20,975 nucleotides of DNA from positions 6,375 through 27,349 of the forward strand of contig JAQVBP010000018.1 in the NCBI GenBank assembly GCA_028690255.1, given 5' to 3'. Source of the DNA: Methanosarcinaceae archaeon. Lineage in GTDB: Archaea > Halobacteriota > Methanosarcinia > Methanosarcinales > Methanosarcinaceae. The notes beneath the pieces were generated by a model. The model ran no database searches. It was not told where the DNA came from and saw only the letters and a program-made list of their open reading frames with translations. Both the position numbers and the translations under genes were made by a program. This document shows positions 1 through 6,962 of the stretch, one piece after another (position 1 is the stretch's first letter; each line of letters starts with the position of its first letter).

Positions 1-14
1 CATTTTATGATCAT
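1..14 (-). CDS. 5' end of a minus-strand gene running off the left edge
   Basis: Reading leftward, an ATG lies at 14-12 and is preceded by AAAAGGACTGAAC. This puts an AAGGA Shine-Dalgarno-like core six bases before the start. Only four full codons (Met-Ile-Ile-Lys) lie inside the window, so the product cannot be named. A second ATG at 3-1 is a less likely start. The call rests only on the ribosome site, the start codon and the codon-free gap behind it. Confidence 0.35.
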
Positions 15-83
15 GTTCAGTCCTTTTTTAACGGTTTCCCGAAATGTTTTTGGAAAATAAGAAAAACCCTGTCTGGCCACTCC

Positions 84-123
84 GGGAATATGGGAATATG
101 GGAATATGGGAATATGGGAATAT
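84..123. repeat. 8-bp microsatellite (GGGAATAT)x5
   Basis: Five exact copies of GGGAATAT run head to tail, followed by a partial sixth copy (GGGAGTGA). The array lies about 70-110 bases upstream of the minus-strand start at position 14, so it probably falls in that gene's leader. Eight-base units are prone to slippage, and copy number may vary between strains. Confidence 0.9.
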
Positions 124-412
124 GGGAGTGATGTTTTGCCAGAAAAACTTTTCTCTGGATATTTTTTCAAAAACACTCCGTTTCGGAAGCAGCTAATCCT
201 TTCCGGCTGCGAGCCAGCCTGTCCGGTAAAATATATGAGTATAATTATATATATTTATTGTAATCCATACAGTTTCAACATGCAGTATATCAATTGCAAA
301 ATTAGAGAATAAGCCACGGCTTCGTGAACAGGCAAGTTTTCTGAAAACAGAGTGGAATCGTGGGAATCAGTGATGAGAATAAACACCAGTGACGGCTGAA
401 AAGTAGCTGTGG

Positions 413-419
413 AAAAAAA
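413..419 (-). terminator. Oligo-U tract after aksA
   Basis: On the minus strand, seven consecutive T residues begin nine bases after the aksA stop codon. Archaeal RNA polymerase terminates at such U-runs without needing a hairpin, so this is a likely transcript end. Confidence 0.5.
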
Positions 420-427
420 GAGAGAAT

Positions 428-1654
428 TCAGGCCTTAAATCCCTTTTTGTCCTGCTCCACTCCTTCTTTAAGTTTTTGTTCCCTTTTTACTTCCCGGATC
501 ATCCTTTCAAGGTAATCTCTCGGGATGCTCTTGTGCCTTTCTTCTGTGCAGACCTTGACTTTTTCTATCAGGGAACAGAGTTCGTCCCGCTCCAGGCAGC
601 AGCCGATGCTTTCGATAATGCCTTTTAGGGCCTTTGTGCCGGTGTGTTTGCCGACTACGAGGTTTCTTTTTCCACCCACCATTTCTGGGAGGAAGACCTC
701 GTAGGTCCTGGGGTCTTCCAGAATTGCTGCAACGTGGATTCCCGACTCGTGGGTAAAGGCGTTTTTCCCGACCACGGACTTGTTTACGGCCGGGACTATA
801 CCCGAATATTCCTCTACCAGGTGAGAAAGAGCCGTCAGTTTTGTGGTATCATAGCGGTCGATCCCGTACTGGATCCTGAGAGCCACAAGCACCTCTTCAA
901 GGGCGGCGTTTCCGGCCCGTTCCCCGATGCCGTTTACCGTGGTATGGAGCTGCTTTGCCCCGGCTTCGGCGGCGGCAAGAGTGTTTGCGGTTGCAAGCCC
1001 GATGTCGTCGTGGCAGTGCATGCAAATCGGGGTGTTCACCACCTCGTAGATTTCACTTACCAGGTAGTTAGTCGTCCTGGGGTTGAGGATACCCACGGTG
1101 TCGGCAAGGCTCACATAGTCAATCTTATAATCCCTTTCAACTTCCAGAAAAACGCGCTTGAGCCGGTCCACAGGAGTTCTGCTTGCATCTTCGGCCGCGA
1201 ACCTGACCCCTACTCCGTGGTCTTTCGCGTACTCGATGGTCTCTTTTGCACAGTTAACCATTTCCTCAAGGCTTCTGTGGTACTTGTACTTGAGGTGCAT
1301 GTCGGACATGGCGATGAAAATACTTACGATATCCACATCACAGTCAAGAGCCGCGTCCACATCTCCTTTTACGGCTCGGGAGAGACAGCAGATCCTTGAG
1401 CCAAGCCCTTCGTTTGCAATATCTTTAACGGTCTGTTTTTCGTTTGCGGAAACGACCGGAAAACCCGCTTCGATTACCTCCACCCCTATGGAATCGAGTT
1501 CATGAGCAATTTCAAGTTTATGTTCTCTGGTAAAAACAACCCCCGGTGTCTGTTCTCCGTCGCGAAGGGTAACATCGCAGATTTCTATGTCCAGGGGCCT
1601 AATATTGATAAATTGCATCAGCTCATTTTTGGAATACTGCTCGTTCTCAGGCAT
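428..1654 (-). CDS. aksA: Homocitrate synthase family enzyme, AksA type (coenzyme B pathway)
   Basis: This is a member of the DRE-TIM metallolyase family (LeuA/NifV/CimA/AksA), 408 residues long. The substrate-binding motif RDGEQTPG is at residues 31-38, and the metal-binding H213-x-H215 lies in MHCHDD. The catalytic-barrel signatures NGIGERAGN and THESGIHV follow. The protein stops near 400 residues and lacks the roughly 120-residue C-terminal leucine-sensing domain of 2-isopropylmalate synthase, which favours AksA or NifV over LeuA. In methanogens, AksA condenses acetyl-CoA with 2-oxoglutarate and longer 2-oxoacids during chain elongation towards 7-mercaptoheptanoate of coenzyme B. The start is ATG with an upstream GGAAG. 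It is isolated by a 612-base gap from nadK and is probably transcribed alone. CimA or NifV remain alternatives, because substrate cannot be read from the sequence. Confidence 0.85.
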   Translation of the reverse strand: MPENEQYSKNELMQFINIRPLDIEICDVTLRDGEQTPGVVFTREHKLEIAHELDSIGVEVIEAGFPVVSANEKQTVKDIANEGLGSRICCLSRAVKGDVDAALDCDVDIVSIFIAMSDMHLKYKYHRSLEEMVNCAKETIEYAKDHGVGVRFAAEDASRTPVDRLKRVFLEVERDYKIDYVSLADTVGILNPRTTNYLVSEIYEVVNTPICMHCHDDIGLATANTLAAAEAGAKQLHTTVNGIGERAGNAALEEVLVALRIQYGIDRYDTTKLTALSHLVEEYSGIVPAVNKSVVGKNAFTHESGIHVAAILEDPRTYEVFLPEMVGGKRNLVVGKHTGTKALKGIIESIGCCLERDELCSLIEKVKVCTEERHKSIPRDYLERMIREVKREQKLKEGVEQDKKGFKA

Positions 1655-2128
1655 GATAATTACTTCCTTATATCACAGATTTTTTGAGCTCTTTTCCTTT
1701 TCCCGGCATATCTATGATTATTTTTAATGATAGATCGGTGACCCGACTCTGTCAGGGCTCAAATTGTGTAAATATATTAAAAGGTTTAGAAAGGCTTTGA
1801 AAGCCAGAAAATGTGATATTTTAGATATAGTATTGCGTCAATCATCAATTATTGAATGATTATGAATGACTGGAATGTTTCATACAATATTATTTGGTTG
1901 GTATGACTCCCAGTTTTACTGATATATTGATGATATTTTAGCCAGATTAAGCAATAGCTTTACTTGCACATGTATAAAGGTTATGCTCTGCGGAAAGGTA
2001 TTACCGGCATCTGGTCCGCTGAATTCGGGCTCTACTATATCTACTTACAGCTCCCTGAAAAAGGGAGCAAGAGTTAAATATAGTTAATCATCTCTTTATA
2101 AATATATATATTTCTATATACAGAACGG

Positions 2129-2211
2129 TTTATTCAAGATGCTCTATACACACAATTTATTCAAGATGCTCTATACACACAATTTATTCAAGATGCTCTA
2201 TATATACACAA
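2129..2211. repeat. 27-bp tandem repeat, three copies
   Basis: Copies begin at 2129, 2156 and 2183. Each starts TTTATTCAAGATGCTC and continues TATACACACAA. The first two are identical, and the third carries an extra TATA segment that runs into the hairpin at 2202-2221. The array sits between nadK and aksA. The unit length is a multiple of three, but no open frame with a start and ribosome site uses it. Confidence 0.9.
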
Positions 2212-2221
2212 TCGTGTATAT
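2202..2221. terminator. Perfect 8-bp hairpin at the end of the repeat array
   Basis: ATATACAC (2202-2209) pairs with GTGTATAT (2214-2221) around an AATC loop. It lies 45 bases after the nadK stop on the minus strand and could mark that transcript's end, but no U-run follows in that direction. Alternatively it is an operator for a divergent regulator. The role is inferred. Confidence 0.3.
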
Positions 2222-2266
2222 TTCTATAACAGGTGAGCTCCGGGAAATTTCTTAATTATTCCTCTG

Positions 2267-3094
2267 TCAGGTGAGTTTTCGCTGCACTCTTTCATAAAAA
2301 CAGGTGTCAGAAACCTTCACAAAACGAGCCGGGTATTTTGATCTCTTCAATTTTACCTCATCGCCTGGCCGGATCTTATAGGACTTTTGTCCGTCGATTG
2401 CAACGACGGCCTCTTTCTTGGGGTCTATTAGACGAACTTTGATTACACTGTCCGAGGGAATAACCCAGGGTCTTGAAGAAAGCTTGAAGGGGGCGACCGG
2501 CACGATCAGGACAGCATTAACCCTCGGATTTACGATGGGCCCACCTGCGCTCATGGCGTAGGCTGTGGAACCTGTTGGGGTCGCAAAGACCATTCCATCC
2601 GCTCTTACCCTGTCAAGCAAGCATTCGTTTACCTGGACCTCGAACTGGATGATCTTCGTGGGTTTGGCGGACATCACCGCCACTTCGTTAGTTGCGGTAT
2701 CGAGAATTTCCCCGTTCAGGAAAACGTCCATGCGCATCCTTTCGATATAAGAAAAGCCGTAAAGCACCTCTTCTATGGTCTCAATAGCCTCTTCGGGCTC
2801 AACGTCCACAAGAAAACCCAGGGTGCCCATATTTATTCCGAGGATTGGAAGCGGGTCTTTCATTCTGGAGATGTTCCGGAGGACCGTTCCATCTCCTCCA
2901 ACGCTGATTATGAGTTCAACTCCGGCGTCCCGCATTATTTCCACGGGAGTCCCCGGAATGCCGAGCACGTCTGCGGTGGAGGTGGATACAAAAATTTTCA
3001 CCTCTGAACTGAAACGGTCGATGATGGCTTTTACCATCTCCAGAACCTCCCGCCGGTCACAGCGTGAAGCAATACCTATTTTTTTGATAGACAA
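2267..3094 (-). CDS. nadK: NAD kinase (ATP/polyphosphate-dependent NAD+ kinase)
   Basis: It phosphorylates NAD(H) to NADP(H). The kinase signature GGDGT is followed by NMGTLGF, and the NAD-binding block ADGMVFATPTGSTAYAMSAG is intact. I choose the TTG at 3094, which follows the stop of the upstream phosphatase by a single base (TAA-C-TTG), has an AGGGG stretch six bases before it, and gives a protein of 275 residues beginning SIKKIGIASR, as expected for the family. An ATG at 3142 opens the same frame but would add 16 residues that simply overlap the phosphatase gene in another frame and look unlike kinase sequence. Translation is probably coupled to the upstream gene. The product and its partner make a NADP(H) level-setting pair. 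Confidence 0.92.
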   Translation of the reverse strand: MSIKKIGIASRCDRREVLEMVKAIIDRFSSEVKIFVSTSTADVLGIPGTPVEIMRDAGVELIISVGGDGTVLRNISRMKDPLPILGINMGTLGFLVDVEPEEAIETIEEVLYGFSYIERMRMDVFLNGEILDTATNEVAVMSAKPTKIIQFEVQVNECLLDRVRADGMVFATPTGSTAYAMSAGGPIVNPRVNAVLIVPVAPFKLSSRPWVIPSDSVIKVRLIDPKKEAVVAIDGQKSYKIRPGDEVKLKRSKYPARFVKVSDTCFYERVQRKLT

Positions 3095-3095
3095 G

Positions 3096-3902
3096 TTATT
3101 CCCCTGAGAGCAGTTGTAAGAGTTTTCGGTGCACATGGCCATTTGAAGCGACCATTTCCACCCTTTTCACAACATTAACAGGAAGATCCAAAGGTTTGCC
3201 GAAACTGTCCGTAACAGCCCCCCCTGCTTCCTTTAGAATAAGCTGGCCTGCGGCTATATCGGTCACCCTGAGGGCGTTTCTCACGTCCACATAAGCGTCC
3301 AGTTTTCCTGAAGCCACGTAACAGAGTTCAAGTGCCACGCTTCCCAGTACCCTTATCCTCCGGATATTACTCTGGAGTTTCCGGCCCCTCGCAGCGTTTT
3401 TCCTATACCCGTAAGCGCTGATGCAGAGTTTTTGGAGGTCCGTGTTCTTTGTCGGCTCGATTGTTTTTCCATTCAGGTACGCGCCTTTTCCGGTTTCTGC
3501 AAAGTATTCTTCTTCCACCGCCAGGTTACGCACGTACCCGAAGCATATTTCGGAAAGGTCAGGAGATGCGGCGGCAATGGATACGTTGTAAAACGGGATC
3601 CCGACAACCGCATTGTAGGTCCCGTCAAGGGGATCAAGGATAAGGGAAAACTCGGGAGAGTCCCCCAGCACTTTCTCCCCCAGTTCCTCGCTGATGACCC
3701 TTATGGACCTTCCGTCAGCTTTCAGGACCTCTATAATCGCGTCTTCGGCCACGAGGTCGATCTTTGCCGTGGGGGTTCCGTCAGCTCCCATCCCCACGAT
3801 AGCACCGGCTTTTTGGGAATTTCCCACAAGGTCGATTATCACGTCCGAGGCTGCGTTACTGGCTTCTCTGCACAGGTCTAAAAAATTAAAATTGGGGGTC
3901 AT
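3096..3902 (-). CDS. Inositol-monophosphatase-like NADP(H) phosphatase / fructose-1,6-bisphosphatase
   Basis: It is a lithium-sensitive phosphatase superfamily member (IMPase/FBPase/NADP phosphatase) of 268 residues. Metal-site motifs are in order: EE at 72-73, DPLDGT at 90-95 and the third-metal aspartate in VTDIAAGQLILKEAGG near the C-terminus. In Methanocaldococcus jannaschii a homologous domain is fused in front of NAD kinase and removes the 2'-phosphate of NADP(H). Here the same order is kept as two genes separated by one base, which supports the NADP phosphatase role. Archaeal relatives also act on fructose-1,6-bisphosphate and inositol-1-phosphate, and the preceding gap gene makes a sugar-phosphate role plausible too. 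The ATG start lacks a strong ribosome site and lies 77 bases after gap. Confidence 0.85.
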   Translation of the reverse strand: MTPNFNFLDLCREASNAASDVIIDLVGNSQKAGAIVGMGADGTPTAKIDLVAEDAIIEVLKADGRSIRVISEELGEKVLGDSPEFSLILDPLDGTYNAVVGIPFYNVSIAAASPDLSEICFGYVRNLAVEEEYFAETGKGAYLNGKTIEPTKNTDLQKLCISAYGYRKNAARGRKLQSNIRRIRVLGSVALELCYVASGKLDAYVDVRNALRVTDIAAGQLILKEAGGAVTDSFGKPLDLPVNVVKRVEMVASNGHVHRKLLQLLSGE

Positions 3903-3964
3903 CCTGAGTCAACTTTTTTGTTTTTGTGTTTCTTCGTTTTTGATCCGGCTTTATTCAGGCCTCG

Positions 3965-3980
3965 AAACCCATGCGGGTTT
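3965..3980. terminator. Hairpin at the gap stop codon
   Basis: AAACCC (3965-3970) pairs with GGGTTT (3975-3980) around ATGC, overlapping the gap stop codon on the minus strand. The following bases on that strand are A-rich rather than U-rich, so it is more likely an RNA-processing or attenuation point between gap and the phosphatase gene than a full terminator. Confidence 0.3.
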
Positions 3981-4987
3981 TAGAGTCCGAGTGCCCGGTT
4001 TGTTTTTGCAATGGACTTTTCGGCATCGCTTTCAAGTTCCAGCATAGCCCGGATAGCGTCCACATTTTCGGGCACAACGTCGGATTCCTGGTGGATTGCC
4101 TGGAAGAAGTAAAGTTCTCCGTCGTGAATTGTGATGGATTCTTCCCAGACGCAGTTTTCCCACATGTCGCTCCTCGGGCGCTTCAGATCCCTGGCAACCT
4201 CTATGATTTCGGCTGTTGAGGAAATGCCCTGGCCGATAAGCCGAATCCTGGACTGGGTTTTGAATAGTTCCCTGATGTCTTCGGCACTGCATTCTTTTTC
4301 AAGCTCCAGGTTTACAGTGTGCAGGTGCATGAGGGTGGTCGGGATCTTCATCGCCGCAGTGGTGATGTTGATGTGCGGAATTACTGTCTTTACATCGGGC
4401 CCGTGGTGGGAAGGAAGTTTGATGGGGTTCGGGACAATGGCATTAATAGGCCCGGTTTTTGCATCATTGGGGTCAGCTGCCCTTCTGACAAGGGTGACTC
4501 TGGCTTTCTTAACTCCGTATTTTTTATCAATGGGGTAGATGACCCGGCAAAGCCCCGTGGTGTTGCAGGAGACAACTCTCACAAAGTCCAGGCCGAGTGC
4601 TCCTTCGTAATTGGAGACCGCGTTGAAAGAAAAACCTGTAAGTTCGTGTTCTTCCCCACCCTGCCAGATGGCCTTTACGCCTGCCTTTTCATACATTTCC
4701 TTGTTCTTTTCCCCGATTCCTCCGGGGGTACAGTCCACGACAAGGTCCACCTTTTCGATCATTTCTTCAAGGGTCCCTGCCGCGGGTATTCCGGCCTTTT
4801 CAAAGGCTTCTATCCTGTCGGAAAGAGTGTAAATGTCGTACCCGAGCTGGTGGGCGACAGCCGCCTCATAGTTTGGCCTGGTCTTTGAGACCCCGACAAT
4901 CTCCATGTCATCCTGGGCCTGTACGGCGTCTGCAACTCTTTTTCCGATTGTTCCGTATCCGTTTACTGCGATTTTTGCTTTTGCCAT
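3980..4987 (-). CDS. gap: Type II (archaeal) glyceraldehyde-3-phosphate dehydrogenase
   Basis: It interconverts glyceraldehyde-3-phosphate and 1,3-bisphosphoglycerate, in methanogens mainly in the gluconeogenic direction, in the cytoplasm. The 335-residue length is typical. The Rossmann start VNGYGTIGKRVADAV is at residues 8-22, the catalytic C141 sits in SCNTTGL, and the archaeal signature RRAADPNDAKTGPINAI follows. The ATG start has AGGA seven bases upstream. It leads a minus-strand cluster with an IMPase/FBPase-family phosphatase and NAD kinase. This joins gluconeogenic carbon flow with NADP(H) supply, since archaeal type II enzymes accept NADP. An AATATATC element near 5060-5072 on the minus strand is a candidate TATA box. 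Confidence 0.96.
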   Translation of the reverse strand: MAKAKIAVNGYGTIGKRVADAVQAQDDMEIVGVSKTRPNYEAAVAHQLGYDIYTLSDRIEAFEKAGIPAAGTLEEMIEKVDLVVDCTPGGIGEKNKEMYEKAGVKAIWQGGEEHELTGFSFNAVSNYEGALGLDFVRVVSCNTTGLCRVIYPIDKKYGVKKARVTLVRRAADPNDAKTGPINAIVPNPIKLPSHHGPDVKTVIPHINITTAAMKIPTTLMHLHTVNLELEKECSAEDIRELFKTQSRIRLIGQGISSTAEIIEVARDLKRPRSDMWENCVWEESITIHDGELYFFQAIHQESDVVPENVDAIRAMLELESDAEKSIAKTNRALGL

Positions 4988-5287
4988 CTGTTATCCTGTC
5001 CTACCCGGATTTTTGTAATTTGTAAATGTTATGAATTTGTAATTTTTATTTAACTTTGATATATTCTCATAAAACAATTGCATTTCTCTTAAAGAGATCT
5101 TTTTATTATTTGTTTTTGCTATGATATAGATTAAATGATTAAATAGATTATGAAGCAAAATTTCCTGATTTAGCATGAAAATCCCCCTTATTCCATAATC
5201 AGGACCCTTTCTATTAATCATCGATAATATTAGAAATTGATATGGAGTTTTCATCAAGTACTCTCATCCTTTTTTTACTCACTATAT

Positions 5288-5432
5288 CAGTACTTCCCCA
5301 ATTACAGTACTTCCCCAATTACAGTACTTCCCCAATTACAGTACTTCCCCAATTACAGTACTTCCCCAATTACAGTACTTCCCCAATTACAGTACTTCCC
5401 CAATTACAGTACTTCCCCAATTACAGTACTTC
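5288..5432. repeat. 17-bp tandem repeat array, eight full copies plus a partial
   Basis: CAGTACTTCCCCAATTA repeats eight times exactly, beginning at 5288 and every 17 bases through 5407. A ninth partial copy (CAGTACTTC) starts at 5424. Each unit contains the palindrome AGTACT. The array ends about 100 bases before the TATA box of the radical SAM gene. Related sequences, TCAAGTACTCTCATC at 5253 and TCAAGTACTTTCAT at 8226, lie outside it. Confidence 0.95.
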
Positions 5433-5535
5433 ATCAACTGACTTAAATAAAGACGAGGTATGCTTCGGGTCACACGCCCGGCGTCTCAGAAACTTAAAAA
5501 TCATCGAGGCTCAATTTCAGATTTCCTCAGAACCC

Positions 5536-5543
5536 TTTATATA
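5536..5543 (+). promoter_or_regulatory. TATA box of the radical SAM gene
   Basis: TTTATATA, preceded by AACCC, matches the archaeal TATA consensus. A start about 26 bases downstream would fall near 5566, only a few bases before the ATG at 5570. This indicates a nearly leaderless mRNA and argues against the upstream in-frame TTG at 5555. Confidence 0.6.
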
Positions 5544-5569
5544 CAAAAAACCCCTTGCAGCTCTCAGGC

Positions 5570-6670
5570 ATGAAAAAACTCACTGAAGATGAAACCGGCT
5601 CTTTTCAGAATTACCTCTCAGAAGGCTGTAAACTCTGCCAGCAGGGTGCGAAGATGGTGCTCTTCGTAACGGGCCTCTGTCCCAGAAACTGTTTTTACTG
5701 TCCTCTTTCAGGGGAGCGAGGAGGAAAGGATCTGATCTTTGCAAACGAGCGGTCCGTAAAGACCGATTCCGATGTTATTGAGGAAGCAAAGCTCATGGAT
5801 GCCCTCGGGACAGGCATCACTGGAGGGGAACCTCTTCTGAAGGTCGAAAGGGTCCTTCACTATGTAAGGCTCCTGAAGGTCACTTTCGGACAGGAGCACC
5901 ATATCCATCTCTATACCTCTCTGGCCCCGGACAGGGAAACTCTGTCTGCTCTGGCCGAAGCCGGGCTTGACGAAATCCGCTTTCACCCCCCGCAAAATTT
6001 ATGGGAGGGTCTGGAAAATAGTCCTTACGCAGTCTCCATTAGAACGGCAATCAATCAGGGAATTGCAACAGGAATAGAGGTCCCGGTCCTCCAGGGTGCG
6101 GAAAAGCTTGCTCTCTTTGCGGCCGAAACCGGGATATTCCTGAACCTGAACGAACTCGAGTTTTCCGAAACCAATGCAAAGGGACTGAATGAACAGGGTT
6201 TTTCCCTGGAGTCCGATATCTCCAACGCAGCGTTCGGGTCCCGCAAAGTAGCAGAAGCTGCCTGCGCGGTCGGGGATATGATCCACTTCTGCTCCTCAAA
6301 TTACAAGGACGCCGTACAGCTCCGAAAACGCCTCCTGAGGATTGCCGGAAATACGGCTCGGGAGTTTGATGAGGTCACGGAAGATGGTACTATTATATAT
6401 GGACTAATTGAAGGCGAAGTTCAGGATATGGAGCTTGCCGAGGCGGTTCTGAAGGAACAGGGCGTCCCTCCCGAATTCTTGGAGGTAAAGGGCAAAAAAA
6501 CAGGAAAGGGTAGAGCTGGAGAAGCTGAACAGGAATTTTGTATAGAAATAGCCTGGTGGGTACTTGAAGAGGTAAAAAAAGAACTGCTGGTCTGCAATGC
6601 AAAAATGTCCCTAATTGAGAGGTATCCTTTTGAGGGCGGACTTGTGGTTGAGGTTATTCCCCTCAAATGA
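5570..6670 (+). CDS. Radical SAM protein of the COG2108 type, substrate unknown
   Basis: A 366-residue protein related to the pyruvate formate-lyase-activating enzyme group. The [4Fe-4S]/S-adenosylmethionine motif CxxxCxxC is C37-PRN-C41-FY-C44, and the GGE motif is ITGGEP at 83-88. An additional C20-KL-C23 pair just before the cluster loop is notable and could hold a second metal or cluster. The C-terminal half, with VTEDGTIIYGLIEGE and an ending of WWVLEEVKKELLVCNAK...ERYPFEGGLVVEVIPL, has no domain I recognise. From memory this resembles COG2108, an uncharacterised archaeal family. I chose the ATG at 5570 because of the TATA position. It stands alone, with separate promoters on both sides, so context gives no substrate. 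Confidence 0.85.
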   Translation: MKKLTEDETGSFQNYLSEGCKLCQQGAKMVLFVTGLCPRNCFYCPLSGERGGKDLIFANERSVKTDSDVIEEAKLMDALGTGITGGEPLLKVERVLHYVRLLKVTFGQEHHIHLYTSLAPDRETLSALAEAGLDEIRFHPPQNLWEGLENSPYAVSIRTAINQGIATGIEVPVLQGAEKLALFAAETGIFLNLNELEFSETNAKGLNEQGFSLESDISNAAFGSRKVAEAACAVGDMIHFCSSNYKDAVQLRKRLLRIAGNTAREFDEVTEDGTIIYGLIEGEVQDMELAEAVLKEQGVPPEFLEVKGKKTGKGRAGEAEQEFCIEIAWWVLEEVKKELLVCNAKMSLIERYPFEGGLVVEVIPLK

Positions 6671-6962
6671 ACTCCTCATATTTAAAAATTTGCAAGTGTA
6701 TGGGGGATATTTATATCATATGATGATTAAATCGTGAAAAAGTGATTTCAGCATACTGGCCTAAATCGTTTGTTTCAGATATATTCTCTTTTTAATTTCA
6801 GTGACTATTCAGTGCAGAAAAAACAATATCTATAGGTATCTTTTTAATTATAAAATGGGTGGGTACTTCAGAAAAACACTCCATATATAATAAAAATTGG
6901 GATGTCGAATTTATATATTTTAACACAATTCTATAAGCAAAACGTTAAAAGGAAGAGCCTGC
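6671..6962 (+). promoter_or_regulatory. pncB upstream region with TATA box at 6910-6917
   Basis: This AT-rich 292-base gap contains no gene. TTTATATA at 6910-6917 places a transcription start near 6940, followed by GGAAG at 6951-6955 and the TTG start at 6963. The spacing fits an ordinary short archaeal leader. A second TATA-like element, CCATATATAATA, lies at 6884-6895. Confidence 0.5.

Larger units (their letters stand above)
15..427. other. Intergenic region, leader and promoter of the left-edge gene
   Basis: This 413-base gap holds no convincing gene. Short open frames such as one at 106-312 run through an 8-bp satellite and TA-rich DNA and have no ribosome site. The TA-rich stretch around 240-262 reads as AAATATATATAA on the minus strand and could be the TATA box of the gene that starts at 14, which would give it a leader of roughly 200 bases containing the satellite at 84-123. 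The right end contains the oligo-T tract after aksA. Confidence 0.5.
1655..2266. other. Intergenic region upstream of aksA
   Basis: I see no gene in these 612 bases. On the minus strand, an AT-rich TTTTAATATATTT segment around 1773-1786 preceded by AAACC resembles a BRE/TATA pair and would give aksA a leader near 100 bases. A near-perfect palindrome, AATCAT...ATGATT, spans 1840-1861. Further right are long TA tracts (2090-2120), a three-copy 27-bp array and a hairpin at 2202-2221. The length is generous for a promoter, so an unrecognised small RNA is possible but unsupported. Confidence 0.5.
4988..5569. other. Intergenic region between divergent gap and radical SAM genes
   Basis: This 582-base gap holds divergent promoters and a tandem array. 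An 88-codon minus-strand frame at 4991-5257 is AT-rich, asparagine- and isoleucine-heavy, ends right against gap, and has no family resemblance, so I do not call it. Plus-strand frames at 5237-5586 exist only because a 17-bp repeat without stop codons is read in all three frames. A short element TGATTTAGCATGAAAA at 5166-5181 recurs near 9300 and 9370. Confidence 0.5.

Noticed and set aside
106..312. 68-codon plus-strand frame near the left edge
   Set aside because: It begins inside the 8-bp satellite, has no ribosome site, and its tail is TA-rich noncoding-like sequence.
644..1399. 251-codon frame antisense to aksA
   Set aside because: A shadow of a strongly conserved enzyme gene, and codon usage favours the minus strand.
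4991..5257. 88-codon minus-strand frame between gap and the 17-bp array
   Set aside because: AT-driven Asn/Ile/Lys composition, no family resemblance, and it covers the likely gap promoter and leader.
5288..5432. Possible CRISPR array
   Set aside because: The units abut with no unique spacers, the unit is only 17 bp, and no cas gene is present.
5237..5586. Two overlapping frames encoding QYFPNYSTSPITVLPQL-like repeats
   Set aside because: A 17-bp unit without stop codons reads through in all frames. The protein repeat is an artefact of the DNA satellite, with no ribosome site.
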